In this document: positions 35,758-49,200 of the stretch, piece after piece
Position numbering within the stretch: the stretch's first letter is position 1
Layout of the letters: each line of letters begins with the position of its first letter
NCBI GenBank assembly: GCA_001692895.1
Contig: KV748219.1
Location: 806,001-870,000, forward strand
Length of the DNA stretch: 64,000 bases
Direction: 5' to 3'
From: Cenococcum geophilum 1.58
Taxonomy: Eukaryota > Ascomycota > Dothideomycetes > Gloniales > Gloniaceae
Notes under the pieces: model-generated
What the model was told of the DNA's origin: nothing
Databases searched by the model: none
What the model saw: the letters and a program-made list of their open reading frames with translations, nothing else
Made by a program: the position numbers and the translations under genes

Positions 35758-36029
35758 TCTTAATTATATCTCTAACTCCTTTATTTTTTATAGGGTCTCG
35801 CGTAGCGACTACTCTAATAACTCCCTAGCAGTAATTGTTTCTAAGGGTCTTACAAGGTTAGATAAACCAGCCGTAGCTTCTTTATAGGAAGAGGGAATGC
35901 GCTCCTCTAGGGAGACTCTCTAAGCCTCTTATAGTAGGGGCGTCGTTTTAAGGGGTAAGGAGGTATAGCCCGTCATTATTAATTAATAGGCATACGTTCC
36001 TTCCGTAAAGGATTATAAGCGATTAAAAT
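35758..36029 (-). other. E leader and gag start region
   Basis: Sequence between MITE2 and the 5' LTR of E, expected to hold the primer-binding site and gag start. RIP prevents naming either. Confidence 0.4.
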
Positions 36030-36359
36030 TATAAGAGGCCAGTTTAACTAGAATATATAATTATTTAATTAATAGTATAGAATAAGAGTTATAGGTAAGT
36101 AGAAGATAAGTTAAGGTAGAACAATCTTTATATAATAAAGGATAAATGCTTTCTAACCTCTTCTATTTAGAGACTAATCGCTAGTTCTTCTTTAGAGGAG
36201 AACTAGCTCCCTATATAATCCTTTTAAAACGCTAGCAAAACCCTTTACCCCTTATTTGTCTAACTATGTCTTCTAAAACGTAGATGGAATATAGATGGGA
36301 CATAGATAAAGCCTTCTACTGTCTTATCTAATATGTACCTTCTAGGGGATTCCGTTACA
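36030..36359 (-). repeat. 5' LTR of E
   Basis: 330 bp, pair of 19893-20222, ending GATTCCGTTACA and followed by AATAA (36360-36364). Confidence 0.9.
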
Positions 36360-36364
36360 AATAA

Positions 36365-37770
36365 CCTATATCTCTTTATAAGTAAGCTCCATCTTAAACT
36401 TTTAATAAACTATAACTAATACCTTACTAAAGCTAATAAGGTTAGCTATAAAGTATCTTATCTAAGTAAGGACGCTATATAAACTATAGACCTATCCTTC
36501 TATAATAGCATCTTTATTAATTTTAAAATCTTTATCTCTCTACGAGAATGAATATATAATAACGCTAGCCGCAAATATACAGCTGTTACTAAACTTAAAA
36601 ACCTATAATAACGGAACTAAGACTTTATAAGCTTCTTTCCGGAATTTTTAGACTTTATTAGTAAACTAGATTAGAATAAAGCCGCTAAAGTTACTACTCT
36701 TTGTTAAGCTATTTTAGATAAAATTAAAGCTTAGTTAGTAGATAGGGAACTACTAAAAGACTTGTCTAAATTTGCTATAATATGCTAGTGGGTTAGTAGA
36801 AACCTCTAATATAATAAATAGACTTATTTTCTAAAGCTAACTATATCTTATCTTTAAAACTTTATAAAACTAGAATATACCCTAAAATATAATCACTTTC
36901 TAAAACTAAATAGCTCTATATATAACCCTATAAACTATAATATCGCTTAATTTTATATTCCTTTAGGAACTAATAAATAAAGAACTTAAGCCGCAAACAG
37001 AGAATGCTTTAGATAGAGTAAAAAAGGTTATATTTAAAGCAATTGCTAAACTTACTATTTTAAAAAGGTCTGCCGTAGTTCCTCTTAGTCCTTAAATCGT
37101 ACCTATTTTATAAATTATACTTAGTTACTATAAAGTACCTCGCCTTTAGCTAACTTAGAAAATAAATCGTTTTAAGGTTAAGTCGCGCCTTAAAATAGAA
37201 TATAGAAAAGTATAAGTATCTAGGCTTTTCTAGCGCTAATATATGATATAACTCCCTTAATATACTTAGCAAAATTTAAATACTTAGAAAATAGAAGAAA
37301 GTATAAATTCTATAAATAGCGGAGTTACTAGTATTAGCTTTATTAATCTATTATAATATAGCTATAATTGCTAACTATATTAAGGGATATAAAGATGTTT
37401 TATTAAAACTTTTTAAATTTTTTATAATATAGGCCGCGCCCTCTATTTTACTAGCAAGAAGATAAGATTATAAAATCTTTACTATAATAATAGAAGATAT
37501 TAAGAAGGCGCTAGAACTAAAACAATATATTAACACTTAACCTCTTATACCTAAAGAATATTATAACCTAATTAATAAGCTTAAAAAACGATTTATAAAC
37601 TAACTACCCCTATACTAAGATAAGTACAATTTTAAGATAGAACTTAAGCTTAGTATAACACGAAAGTTCGGTCTATTATATAGTATAATATTATAAGGGC
37701 GCGAAGAGACTTTGGGAAAGGTTTAAAGGAATAATATAAAATTTATTAAAATTTAAGGGTATATAGCTCT
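36365..37770 (+). pseudogene. F gag C-terminal part, zinc knuckle and start of RT region
   Basis: Continues the gag frame from 19892. A capsid-like helix-rich part at 36620-36800 contains EFLDFISKLD and KDLSKFAIMC-like segments. A degraded knuckle lies near 37000-37053 (E-C-F-R-x-S-K-K-G-Y-I-x-S-N-C, H changed to Y). The pre-RT part near 37600-37730 includes LYQDKYNFKIEL and LLYSIIL, matching the 'H-x-IEL-x-P...GPLY' approach to Gypsy RT. It breaks off near 37770, just before the template-binding motif. Confidence 0.7.
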
Positions 37771-38393
37771 TGTAGAGAACAAGACGTTATATAAGGAGGA
37801 GAAAGGAATAACGTAAGAATCTTATAATTAAATAGTTAGGGGTTTTAGTAGTCGATACATACATATATACACACGCGGTCTTTAACGGACTTTAGTAAAA
37901 TTCAATTGTTCTGGCAGAACTTAGCAGGAATCGCTTAAGTTAGTAAAATTCGGTCAAAGCGTTAGGTTTTATTTATCGAGTATTTTATAGAGACATTCCT
38001 ACTATAAATAGGCCAGTCCCGTCATAAATATAAGAAGAACTGCTTATAATACAATAATACCTTAATAAGCATCTAGAAAAAGTATTTATTCGCCCTAGTT
38101 AATCTCTATTTACCTTACCTATAATATTTATTAAAAAGCTATAAGGGTTATTTTAGCCCTTACTTAGCTGTATTACCTAGGAGCTTTAAGGGGTAGCCAA
38201 GGCCTAGCCGAAGGCTAGGCTTGGCACCTCCTTATAAGCTCCTCGGGCTTATAGCCCTTTCCCTCCTTATCGGTTCGTCTCTATACGAGGTTATTGCCTA
38301 CCCTTATTACTATATCGTCCTCTTCTATTAACTCTCCTTGTGACTTATACTCGGCTTGCCTACTCCCTACCGTATACCCTAGTAATATGCCTT
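37771..38393. other. unclassified sequence inserted in F RT, left part
   Basis: Follows the break in F. It has LTR-like composition (TATAAATA near 38002), but no partner repeat was found at the other end of the insertion (about 55440), so it may be a solo or truncated LTR. It ends in GCCTT (38389-38393), the target copy of Copia G. It contains the long hairpin at 38180-38242. Confidence 0.4.
38180..38242. repeat. 63-nt near-perfect hairpin
   Basis: GGAGCTT / AAGCTCC outer stem, then TAAGG / CCTTA, then GCCAAGGCCTAGCC / GGCTAGGCTTGGC around a GAA loop. Only small bulges interrupt it. It is unusually GC-rich and not RIP-degraded. Confidence 0.6.
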
Positions 38394-38517
38394 TATTAAG
38401 AGGAGATTGTATTAATTGCTTATTTGTCTAATCTTAGAGGGCTAGTAGCTATATAATACAATATTTAGGAGGCTGGGTATTAGCCTCCCTACGCCACCAG
38501 AGGGTTAAATCTCAACA
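38394..38517 (-). repeat. 3' LTR of G
   Basis: 124 bp, nearly identical to 53017-53140, ending CTCAACA on the + strand. Confidence 0.92.
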
Positions 38518-38744
38518 CTTCCACTCGAACTGATTGGCGTAGGTTAATAGCTCCCGCTTAAACTAGCGGCGCAAATATAGCTCCCACTTAATCCTTATAC
38601 GGATTTAGATAGGTAAACAATAATAGGACTTTCTTTAGGCCTTATTAAACCTTAAAAAACTTCTTAAAGAAAAATAGGGAAAGAGTGCCTTTATAAAGTC
38701 AAAAGTAAATCCAATCCTGTATCCTTCCGTGCGACTTCTTAATA

Positions 38745-41700
38745 TTCGTGCGTTCTTAAACCTAATGCGTTCCTAAAGGCGACGAATTTGTCTTTTAGTA
38801 GGGCTTTGGTAAGCCCATCTGCCACCTGTTTTTTAGTGGGGATGTATTATAGATCTACGTCTCCTTCAGCCTATCTTTCCCGCATATAGTGGTGTTAAAT
38901 CGCAATATGCTTTGTTCTAGAGTGGAACTGGGGGTTCTTAGCTAGGGCTATAGCGCCTTAGTTATCTCCGTAGATAATAGTCACAGTTAGCTCTTCTTCT
39001 AACTTTAGTAGCTTCGCTAGAAGGTTCCTAAGCCAGATGGCTTCCTTAATAGCTTATGTTTCTCCTATATATTCTACCTCAACAGAGAATAGTGCGACGA
39101 CTAGTTGTCTTTTTGATGACTAGCTAATTGCTCCGCTTCTAATGTTAAAGACGTAGCCTACAGTAGAGCGTTTAGTCGCGATGTCTCCTGCCTAGTCTAA
39201 GTCGGTATATTTAACTAGTTCTTCTAAGGAACCAGAGAAGTTCAGTTCTAGGTTAATAGTACCTTAAAGGTATTAGAAAATTCATTTTACGGCTTTAATA
39301 TAGGGTTCTCCTAGGTTGGCTATATAACGGCTATAAACTAACACCGCATATGTAATGTCTAGTCTAGTCCCTAGTATAGCGTATATTAGTAACCCAATTG
39401 CCCTAGCGTATTAGCTCCGGTTTATTTCTATAGCTAAAGAACCTTCCTTAGGGGGTTCTAGTTTATTGGTATTTATAGGAGTTATAACTAGTTTACACTC
39501 CCATATATTAAATTCCCGTAGTACTTTTTTAATATAACCTTTTTAGTAAAGCTAAAGGGAGCGGGTTAGTTAATCTCTATATACTAACATTCCTAGGTAG
39601 TAGGTATAAGGCCCTAAGTCAGTTATCTAGAAACGTTTACTAAGGGCGTCTTTAATCTTTTATATTTCGTTTTTATTAAGGCCTACTATTAGTAGGTTGT
39701 CTATGTAAACTACTAAGTAGATATAACCTTTTATAAATACGCCAAGGTTAGATAAAAGGGGTAAGAAGCCTAGGCCTTTTAAGAAGAGGGTAAGAGTACG
39801 GTACCAGATTTATGGTGATTGTTTAAGTCCGTAGAGTGCCTTATTTAGTTAATAGACTCTTTTTATCTTGTCTTCTAACCCCGTTGGTTACTTAACATAT
39901 ATTTCTTCGTTAATTACTCATATAGAAAGGCTGTCTTAACGTCCATTTATTTAATTTTAAGGTTAAGGGCTGCGGTAATAGCGAAGATTATTTTATAGCT
40001 TATTGGTTTAACTACTAATATAAAGGTCTTATTATAGTCAATACCTTCTTATTATTTAAATCCGCGTATAACCTAGCGGGCTTTGTACTATAGTATTTTA
40101 CTATTTAGTCCTCTTTTAAGTTTATAGACCTATTTCCCTTGTAGGACCCGTCTGTTTGGGGGAGGATCGACTAGGATCTATATAATGTTGTTAAGTAGGG
40201 ACTTATATTCGTCCTTTATTGCTATAAACCATTATTTCCACAAGATATCAGCCCTAGCTTATAGCAGTGTTTTTGGTTTAAAAGGTTCCGTTACGGCTTT
40301 TACTGCTCCTAGAAGCGCTGCAACGAATATATACCTCCTTATTAAATCCTCTAAATATTGGCCTTTAATTACTCTTGTTAATATTTATAGCTTAGGGTGG
40401 CTTTAAAGTGTCTTACTGGGTACTAAGTATACATTCTTTATTTTAGGCGGTGGTTCCCTACTATTAGGGTTGGTGTTGGTTTGGTTTAATAATTTACCCA
40501 TATTTTATTGGTCCATTTTATTATTTCTTTCTAGCGTACTATTACCAGCAGTAGTTAAGGGGCTTACGCCGCCCTCCCTTTCGGGTGATGTCTTGCTAGT
40601 GTTTTCCCCTTTAAAGATTTCGGAGGATTTGAGGTTCTATAGCTAAGCTAGTAACTCGTCGTTTACTAGATTTCCATCTTCCCTACTAGTAGGGTATAAA
40701 TCTTCTATATAAGACACTCTTAGTCATTTAAAAGCCCTGCTAGAACCTATAGGGTCTTTAGCTAGTCGCTTATTTAACTATTTTTATGTCTCCCCTTTAG
40801 TACTTGGGGCGCCTAGGTAAGGTCTTTTTTCTATAAATATAACATTTACGGAGTGAGTAATTATGCTATTTTCTGTTAGGACATGGTAGTTCTGACTTTC
40901 TTTAAAGCTAAGGAGTTTGCACGGCATTGTTTTTATATTAGCAAGTTTTCGCCGTTTCTTTTTAGGTTTTAGTACTAGGCAATTATATCCTAGTACTCGG
41001 ATAAAGGATAAGTCTGGCTTCTTACCATACTAGGCTTTATACGGTGTTTTGCCAATATAAGCGCTAGGGCTATAGTTGCGGATTTTTATAATAGAGATAA
41101 GTATCTCTAGCCACCATTTCTTATATAGATTTGCGTTTAGTAGCGTAGGGTAAAGTTTATCTATTAGGATTCTATTTAAGCGTTTAGCAGCTCCGTTCTA
41201 TTAGTGCTGCTCTAGAGCTATAACTTTAATATTAATTCCTCTATCTACGTAGAAGATGTAGAATTCATTTAAACGGTTTTCTCCTCCCTAGTTAAGTCTA
41301 ACGCGTTAACAACGGCGTTTAGGTCAAAAGTACTTTTCTATAAAACGTTGGAAATAACGGAAGAACTTACTCTTCTTAGTAATAGGGTAGGCTTTGGCTA
41401 TTTGCGTATAGTCGTTAAGAAACATAACCTAGTATTAGCTTTAGTTGTAGCCTATAACAGGGAAAGGGCCAGTAATATCAGTATAGATAAATTTAAGTGG
41501 GTAAGTTCCTGGTTTAAACTTCCTTTTATATAGTTTCTCTTTTATTTATCCTTAGGCGCATAGAACGCATACGCAGTTATCTAGAGGCGGGTCTATTCCG
41601 GTTGACATTATTTTAAGTCTTTATAGGTTTTGCTCCCCTAGGTAGCCTATTCTTTTATGCCAGATTTTATACTATACGGTAGTAACTATATAGGCGGTTA

Positions 41701-41900
41701 GTCCTAGGGGTGGTTTTAACTATTAGATGTCGAAAGCGTATAGTCTATAAAGTAAGAATGCTTTAAATTTTGTTCCTTTTATAGTAACAGTTATATTATT
41801 ATCATCGTCATTAAAACCTATTTTTGCTCCTTTTACCCATAGTTTTAATATAGAGATTAGATTAACACCCCCATTTAGGATATAAAGAGTACTGTATAGG
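38745..41900 (-). pseudogene. G pol: integrase, RT, RNase H
   Basis: Minus-strand integrase includes Y-T-D-I-T-G-P-F near 41480, a D-Q-G-G-E-N motif near 41290 and Q-x-N-G-A-A-K-R near 41190. RT includes VKTAFLYG near 39930, ALYGLKQSP near 39815 and the YVDDLLIVG box as YIDNLLIVG near 39690-39716. RNase H has K-Y-T-D-L-D near 39200 and ends in T-K-K-Q-V-A-D-G-L-T-K near 38820, the usual Copia C-terminus. Small + strand frames at 40185 and 41348 are shadows. Confidence 0.9.
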
Positions 41901-43788
41901 TATAGATCCACGTTTTTATTATTAATAAGGCAGGACAGTTTTATAGTCCTAATTGCTTCTAGTATTACCCGCGCTCCTATAAAGCCTCTAAGTAGTCTAC
42001 TAGCGTAGCTTTATAGTTCTATAAAGTCTTCTTTCCGGCAGCTAGAGTAGTAGGAGCAGCTAGAGTTAAGGAAGAAGGTCGCCGTAAGGTTTATATCTAT
42101 ATTAGCTACCATAAGGTAAATAGCTTCTATGCTATCTAATATAGCGTAGCTTAATCCTGCTATTAGTTCGATTTCGTTTTCTTCTATAGGTTTATGGTTC
42201 CTACCCTTAGGTTTCTTATTCTCCTTATTATAGGAGTTACTTCGTTTCCTTTTTCTTTCCCTGTACTTTTCCTTAAAGTGCTTTCTTCTAAAGTCTGGGT
42301 GTAGTTTCTAATACTTATCCTTTATATAATAAAGCTTATAGCAGTACTTACAACCCTTTATCTTTTAGGTACTTTGGGAGATTGCTAACAGGGCAGTCTT
42401 ATTATCTTCCCGTCCCTTTATATTCTGTTCTTCCCTTTCTACCGCTTATATAGCTTTATTAAATATTACAGCTACTTTTGTAATCTTATTCTTTTCGTTT
42501 CATTCTAGTAAAAGGGAGTGTTTTTAGTAGAAAGAGGTTAGGAATATATCGTAGTCCGGGCCAAGTCCCGTTAGGAATTTGTTAACTAGGGAGATTTCAC
42601 TAATTATACAGTCAGGGTTAAGCTCTATAATCTCTATTTGTGCTTTTTATAGCTTTTCCGCATAGTTTATTACCCCTATATAGGTATCTAAAGTAACTTC
42701 CTAGTAATGTCTTTTAAGGTATTAGTAGACTGCACTTCCTATTAGACGGAAACGTTTTTGTAGCTTAGTAAGGATCTTATTTACATTTTTAATTTCTTTA
42801 ACTTCCCTCGTGGCGTTATAACTAAGTCTACTTTAGATAATGCTATATACTTATTCCTGTTTATTAAGCTAGGTGTCTAATTTAGTTTTATATACTATCT
42901 CTAATAGGGCTCCTTACTTTGGTTATTTTGCGTTCCATTTAAATAGATCTCTATATCCGTTTATTAATAAGTAAAGGTGTATCTATTTATTAAACTCTAT
43001 CCATCCTATAGTAGATTCTAGCTTCCTCATCTTATCTAGCCCTCTAGTCCCTTTTTTAGTAGTGAAGCTTATCTTCACCTTAATTATAAGTGTCTTTAGT
43101 AAGAGTAGTAGAGGATTCTTAGGCTTATTAGGGATAGGTTTAGTCGTTAAGGCCTAGGAGGAGGTTTAGGGTATTCGGGGGAGATAGGTAAAAGTGATAG
43201 TAAAGGTACAGGTAAGGTGTAAGCGATAGTAGGTTTAGGAGGTTTAGGTAGAGGGTTAGAGTCCTTAGTAGTAGAGCTAGAGGGGTCCGGTGTTTCTAAT
43301 CCTTTAAATTTAATAGATTTATATATAGTTTTGGAATCCTCTAGTATATCTAATAGGATAGATATAGTAGAGGTCTTAGGAGGTAATTAAGGAGGAGTTT
43401 AAACTTTAAGGCCAAAAAGTTCATTTAAACTAGCTACAGAGAGTATGCTATTAGATACTAAAGAGTTATCTAAATCACTAGAGTAGATAGGTATAGTGCT
43501 AGGGTTAAAGTCTTAATCCTTAAAGTCTTCTATAAAGATATATGTGTTATCTTTACTAATATCCTTAACTATATAAGGGTAAAGGAAGGTATTAAGGAAA
43601 TAGTAAAACCGTGCTAGTTATAAAGGTTAAGGTCTTAATTAGTATAGAACCGGCCTTCTAGGTCTTCGGCGTAATCATTAAGGAGTTAATTTCTTCACTA
43701 TTATAGTGGTTTTTAACTATACTATATAGTTATCTTAAGTTTGGAAGCACGGTTATTCTATAAATGGAAGGCTGGTATAGGGGTTTAA
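41901..43788 (-). pseudogene. G gag and protease
   Basis: A CKYCxKxYH-like zinc knuckle is near 42320-42360 (C-K-Y-C-Y-K-L-Y-Y-I-K-D-K-Y), followed by a Lys-rich stretch and a protease active site degraded to L-N-S-S-C-S-Y-Y near 42040-42070 (LDSGCSYH expected). Upstream gag includes a Ser/Pro-rich segment near 43200-43300. The frame is cut at 43788 by element H, whose target copy occupies 43779-43788. Confidence 0.85.
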
Positions 43789-43905
43789 GGGCTTACAGCT
43801 CGGCATGGTCCAAAAAAAGCTCGGCGTGGTCTAAAAGTTCAACGTAGTCCAAACTTCAAATTTAACCTTAGACCACGCTCAGCTTTGGACTACGCTTAGC
43901 CCCCG
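43789..43905. repeat. left terminal/sub-terminal repeats of H
   Basis: A motif of the form AGCTCGGCRTGGTC is repeated at least three times in direct orientation (43797, 43821, 43837 region) and twice inverted (GACCACGCTCAGC near 43873, GGACTACGCTTAGC near 43888). Such arrays are typical transposase-binding sub-terminal repeats. Confidence 0.7.
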
Positions 43906-46235
43906 CATATATAATATACATACAATTTAAATAAAATAGAAAATACAAAGTTGTTTATCTATAAATCGTAAATATTATAGTATATAAGTGGGGTATATAC
44001 TGCGTATATACCCCAATATAGCTATATAAGGTAATGGTAGTTAGTTATTAAAACATAGCCTATACACACGCGTAGCATATCCACAATAACAGTCGCACTA
44101 TAACTTCTTCTCTACAATATTATAGCGTATGCTATAAGTATATACAGCGGAACGTAGGCATAGGCCTTATATATGCTAATAGAAAGACTAGGGCAAACTT
44201 TTAAAAATACATTTAACGATTATATACGCCGCGCATATACTCACTATAAGCAATCTAACAATTACGGATTTTAATAACCCGTAGGTGGCCTCCACTACTA
44301 ACCCGTCTTCCTTTAGCCATTACTATAGTAAGCATATGCTCCGTATATGCGTATATATACTTATAAAGCCTTATAGGCCTAATTCTAAATCTAAATCCCA
44401 ATTGGGTAACACCTGGTAAGTTATATAGTTGCATATACACGGCATATACTTATAATAACTATAGCGCACACCACAGCAGCTCTTACTAGGGGAAGATATA
44501 AGTGTATATAGAATTACATATCTAGTGCATATGCTAACTATATATAGCCCCGGCTATCTTAGTCTAAGATAGCGTAAGTATATACGGCTTTATATACTGC
44601 GTAGGCATATGTTAAGCGTATACTAAACCCGCCTAATGCCGCCTCTATGCTCTCCTTAGTGAATACTATAGTGTATATTACTTATCTATACCCTATGCGT
44701 AACATATACTAAGCTAAAGTTTAGGTATAATATCGCAGTCAACAGCACGCAGATATGCGGCTGTGTCTTTACTGCTTAACCGAGTATACGTTTTGCATAT
44801 GCGCAGCATCTACAGCTTTACTAATATGGCTATAGTATCGCTAGCATGTCTATAATAAGCACAGCGGTGCTTATATATACTACTATGTTAATATAGTAGC
44901 CCGGCATATATTTACTATATATAGTAACCAACCCGACTACTAATAACACGCTAGTTAGAGAGCTAATCGCGGGCGAGAAGTATATGCTATATATATGCAG
45001 CGTATATATAAGGCTAATGTATTATAGCGCCCTAAAACTGTTCGTTTTCTTTAGTGCTTAGTAAAACGCTAGATACCTATATAAGCCTAGGTATATCTAT
45101 GCCCATATATCGCATATACGTCGCTAATAGTGTATATAATTATGGTCCTTTAGGGTCTAAGATCTCGGAGTATATAAATACTTATACACTCTTTGCATAT
45201 GCCTACTCTATACTATATATATACTAAGCCTAAGCTAATTAAATACAGTGCCTAGGACTAGGGGTTTGCCTTCTAATTCGGTAGGCAATTCTATTATAAG
45301 GTAAGAGCACTAGTGTCGCTTTTATATATACGCACTATACCCTAATATATATATATATATATATCTATATACTTATTCCCCCTAAGTTTAATTTTAAACG
45401 TAAAGGTACTTATAGGCTTAAGGGTAGCGTGTATAAGGAATAAGTACGGCTACTACTAGGGCTATTACCTAATTCTAAAACCAACGCTTAACTCTATGTT
45501 TAGGAGACTAGGAAAGTCTAATTTGGCGTATCCCCTATACATATATTACTAAAACCACTACTTAGTTATATTGCTAGCTTATACGCGTATATACTACACA
45601 TATATAAACTCCTAATATTTTCTACTAACTATAGGTTAACACATACTTATACTAGGCGTATACTAACTTAAGGGAAATAGCGCGTTGGCCCCACTACTCC
45701 CTCCACCGGCTTAAAGCGCAAGGTTAGTATTTTATCTATATATATTTAGCATACGCTAACTATATACGCAGCGCGGCCCGACCCCCCTAGGCAACCGTAA
45801 GGAATCCCCCTTACCGTCCGCACGCCGCTAAAGTGGTAGGTTTACTTTATATATACCCTATATATATATTACTAATGTTTAGTATAGGGGGCAGAAAACC
45901 AACTGGCCGCCGCCGCGGTGGTAGTAAGAGCTCTAGTAAGTTTAGTTCATTCTACTACGTATATTATACTTATGCTCTATATAAGCCTTTCCCACTATAG
46001 ATAGAGCCTATTGCTTGTCCTACCTTACTAGTTAAGTCCTAGTATATACTAGGCCTATACACTATATACGTAGTATACAGTATACATTGTCGGAGTTTTA
46101 GTAAAGTTTGCTAGGCGGTTAGGCTAGGTATATACCTAATATAGGGCGCGGGGGCTATAGGCCCATATTAATTAATTCTTTATTTATAGTAATAGAACTC
46201 TATAATACTTACTCTCCGTATACTATGTATATGCG
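43906..46235. other. H left internal region, no gene recognised
   Basis: AT-rich with many GCATATAC/GTATATGC motifs. It contains less mutated GC patches (45660-45860, 45895-45930). A minus-strand segment around 45870-46030 is open but shows no recognisable domain; a spliced second gene cannot be excluded. The open frame at 44255-44440 has no support. Confidence 0.4.
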
Positions 46236-49200
46236 CCCTATATACTAACACCATGCTCCTACACCCACTTCTTAAGCTCTGCTAGTTCCTTTGCTTTATT
46301 ATATACATCTTTAGCCTATTTTAATTCACTAATTTATTGCTCTATATTTTATATACGTAGTATATATACCTCCTTTTCTATCTCCTCTATGGATAGGTTA
46401 AACTTATACCTCTTACCTGTAGTCTGAGGCGTTTAACTTTAAGATAATAGAGGCGGCATCTGCGCTATATATACTGTGGATATACGTAACGTATCTAATA
46501 CTAATGCCATATTATTATCTGCTGTACTTATCTACGATATAGCCTGCCCACTAAATATAGTAGATAATTCTATACTAGGTATATGCTATAGATTCGGCTT
46601 AGGGGTATTAAATAGGTTCTAAGAATTCTAAGGAAGATTTAGTCTAGGATTTCTAGCTTGTTGCTTAGCTGCTTTCCGCTATTTCTAGGCTACTTAAGCT
46701 TAACATCTACTTTGTATCTGCAGCGCATATATATACATTATTTCTATAGCTGTACTACTATCCGCTTTAAGTCGTAATGATTTCTCCATATATTATCTAT
46801 TCCCGTCTCTTTATATAGCTCTTATAGATTAAACATCTCTTATATATAGAGTTTAAGTTTATACTAAAGCATTAGAATATATAGCGCATATATAGAGCGT
46901 ATATATTACCAAAGTACTGCAATAAGTACGCATAATTTTCGACCAGTAAAGTTATTGTCTTAAAAGTAACTACTTTTATTAATTTTAGTATGCTTCCGTG
47001 CATATGCCCACCACTTATAAGGGACCTTTAACTTTTCCTTTATAAGCCTAGCTAGTATCTATATTTTCTTCTTATTATTTATTTAAGACGTAAGCTCCGG
47101 ATATAGTATGCATATACTTTATATACGCACTATAAGTTTCTACTTTATCTCCGCTTCCTATATCTGCTTTATAATATATCTTACTTTATAAGTTAGAAAG
47201 CGCTTTATAAAGTTTCGTTTAATATATACTAGGCAGAATACAAGCATATATTAAAGGTATTCGTCCCATTTATATAATAGGTTAATTAAATATAGGTAAT
47301 CTCTAAAACCTATATACCGTTAATATATACTAGGCATATATAACGCGTATATATTCTATATACGTACCACCGGCTTATTTCTTATATATATTAACCATAG
47401 CCGTGCGAAGTCCAGTTCCGTAAATATATGCAAATTGTATAGATAATCAGGCAGTATCGCCTAAAACCTTAAATACTAGCTTAAATATCTTTGCATATGC
47501 AATACGTGTTTTTAGGTTAAGAAAGGCATATACCCACACCTTAATTCCTATTATAAACATTAGCCCACGCCTAGCATATGCTTAGTATAGGGCGTGCATA
47601 CGATTTAAATTCTTATTTTATCCCGCAATTAAGAATAAATTCGTTTTACCTTATACCATTTTAAATAATAGGTCTATTTTAATATATATTACGTGTTGGA
47701 ATGCCTTAGCTTGCGCGTATATACAATATATAATAAAGAAATGCTTGTTATTAAAGTTATAAATTGCTCGAATCTATTACTCGGTGTTCTCTTTATATTA
47801 GTCTATAGAGAATTCGCGTACCACACCTACTTCGCTTAGGCTCTGTATATATATAGCGTATATCTAACCTATACTCACCTATATATACTATCCCCTTTAG
47901 GAATTATAGCAACCTCTCCTTTTAAATTAAAGCAGTAATTTAATCCTTAATATTAAGACTACTATATACTACACATAGTGTCTACATCCTATACTTCCTA
48001 TATAAAGTATAATATTCCAATAATAGGATAAATCGACCTATACTATAGTAAGTAATTTCATTTATATATACTATGTATATACTATGCATATACGGGGCAT
48101 ATATATAGTAAGGCTTAGGACTTCTATCTGCCTTATTGCTTTAACCACGTTATTAGCAAGATTAATTGGTAGCTTTATTAGGTATAGTGGATAATATATA
48201 TAAGAATTCCGCGTAATAAGGCAAATGTAAGAATACCATGCTATATTAATAGGAATATAGCAATCTAGCTATGCACTATATATTCGGCTTACTATTTTAC
48301 CTTAGCCTTATGGGTGGTCGAACCCTATATAGGGTTAATATATACCTAGCGTATGCAATATATAATATTATATACCACAATATTTTCGCTTTAATATTAA
48401 ATGTCTAATATAGGTACATTCTTATTTTAGTTTTTAAATTCTATATTTTATAAGTAGACAAAGGTATTAAATATCTATTTAGGCGGTTGTTAATAATAAA
48501 GGCCAGGCAGTATGCTATAGTTTAGTATCACTACTGCTAGAACAACTAATAAACTCGATCTGTATATAATAAGCATATATTACGCATACGCTGGCTATAC
48601 GCGTACTCCATGCCAAAAAAATATTGTTAGTCTACTTTTACCATATACACGTTCTTATATCCTAGGGTAAATATACTACCGCTATAATTATAGAATACTG
48701 TAGTAGTAGCTGTATATTATAAGTATATATTTAATATATATAAATGATACTTACTTTTCTATACTTTGCTTAAGCTTTTTATTAATCTCTACCGCCTAGT
48801 ATAGATAACTGCTACGCTTTCGGAGGTTGTTAATTAATTTAAGCTTAACCCTATTATATACGGGGCATATACAGAGGATATCCTTATAGGCGTGCTCGGA
48901 GTGTCTAATACCGCTACATTTAAACGCTGAATGAAATGCTTTTTTACTCTCCCTATTATTTTCTCTAAGAAGCTATAGTTATGTAATCCTAGGGTCACCA
49001 GTTATATAGAATGAGAATTAAATCTACTAGAGGTATAAATATAGCATATACCGAGCATATACATCGCTTACCTTTAACATATACTGCTTAATAACCTTAC
49101 GTACTATTTCTTTATCTATATCTATAGATAATAGAGGTGTTGCTTTATAGATAAAGTATGCAATTCCTTCTTTTCTAGTTGCCGGATATTCTGGCATTAC

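Larger units (their letters stand above)
19893..36359 (-). mobile_element. element E: Ty3/Gypsy chromovirus with two MITEs and Gypsy C inside
   Basis: The 330-bp LTRs (19893-20222 and 36030-36359) are flanked by AATAA (19888-19892 and 36360-36364). Pol is on the minus strand, so the 5' LTR is the right one. Internal insertions are MITE1 (itself split by element C) and MITE2. Without them E is about 7.7 kb. RIP stops are present throughout. Confidence 0.9.

Noticed and set aside
35681..35887. 68-codon frame
   Set aside because: Starts inside the right arm of MITE2 and runs into mutated E sequence; no coding signal.
37771..38393. Intact LTR retrotransposon or solo LTR
   Set aside because: TATA-like composition is suggestive, but no partner repeat or target duplication could be found.
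43906..46235. Second transposon gene in H
   Set aside because: Splice-like signals are everywhere in this AT-rich sequence and no domain could be read; not supportable without transcripts or homologues.
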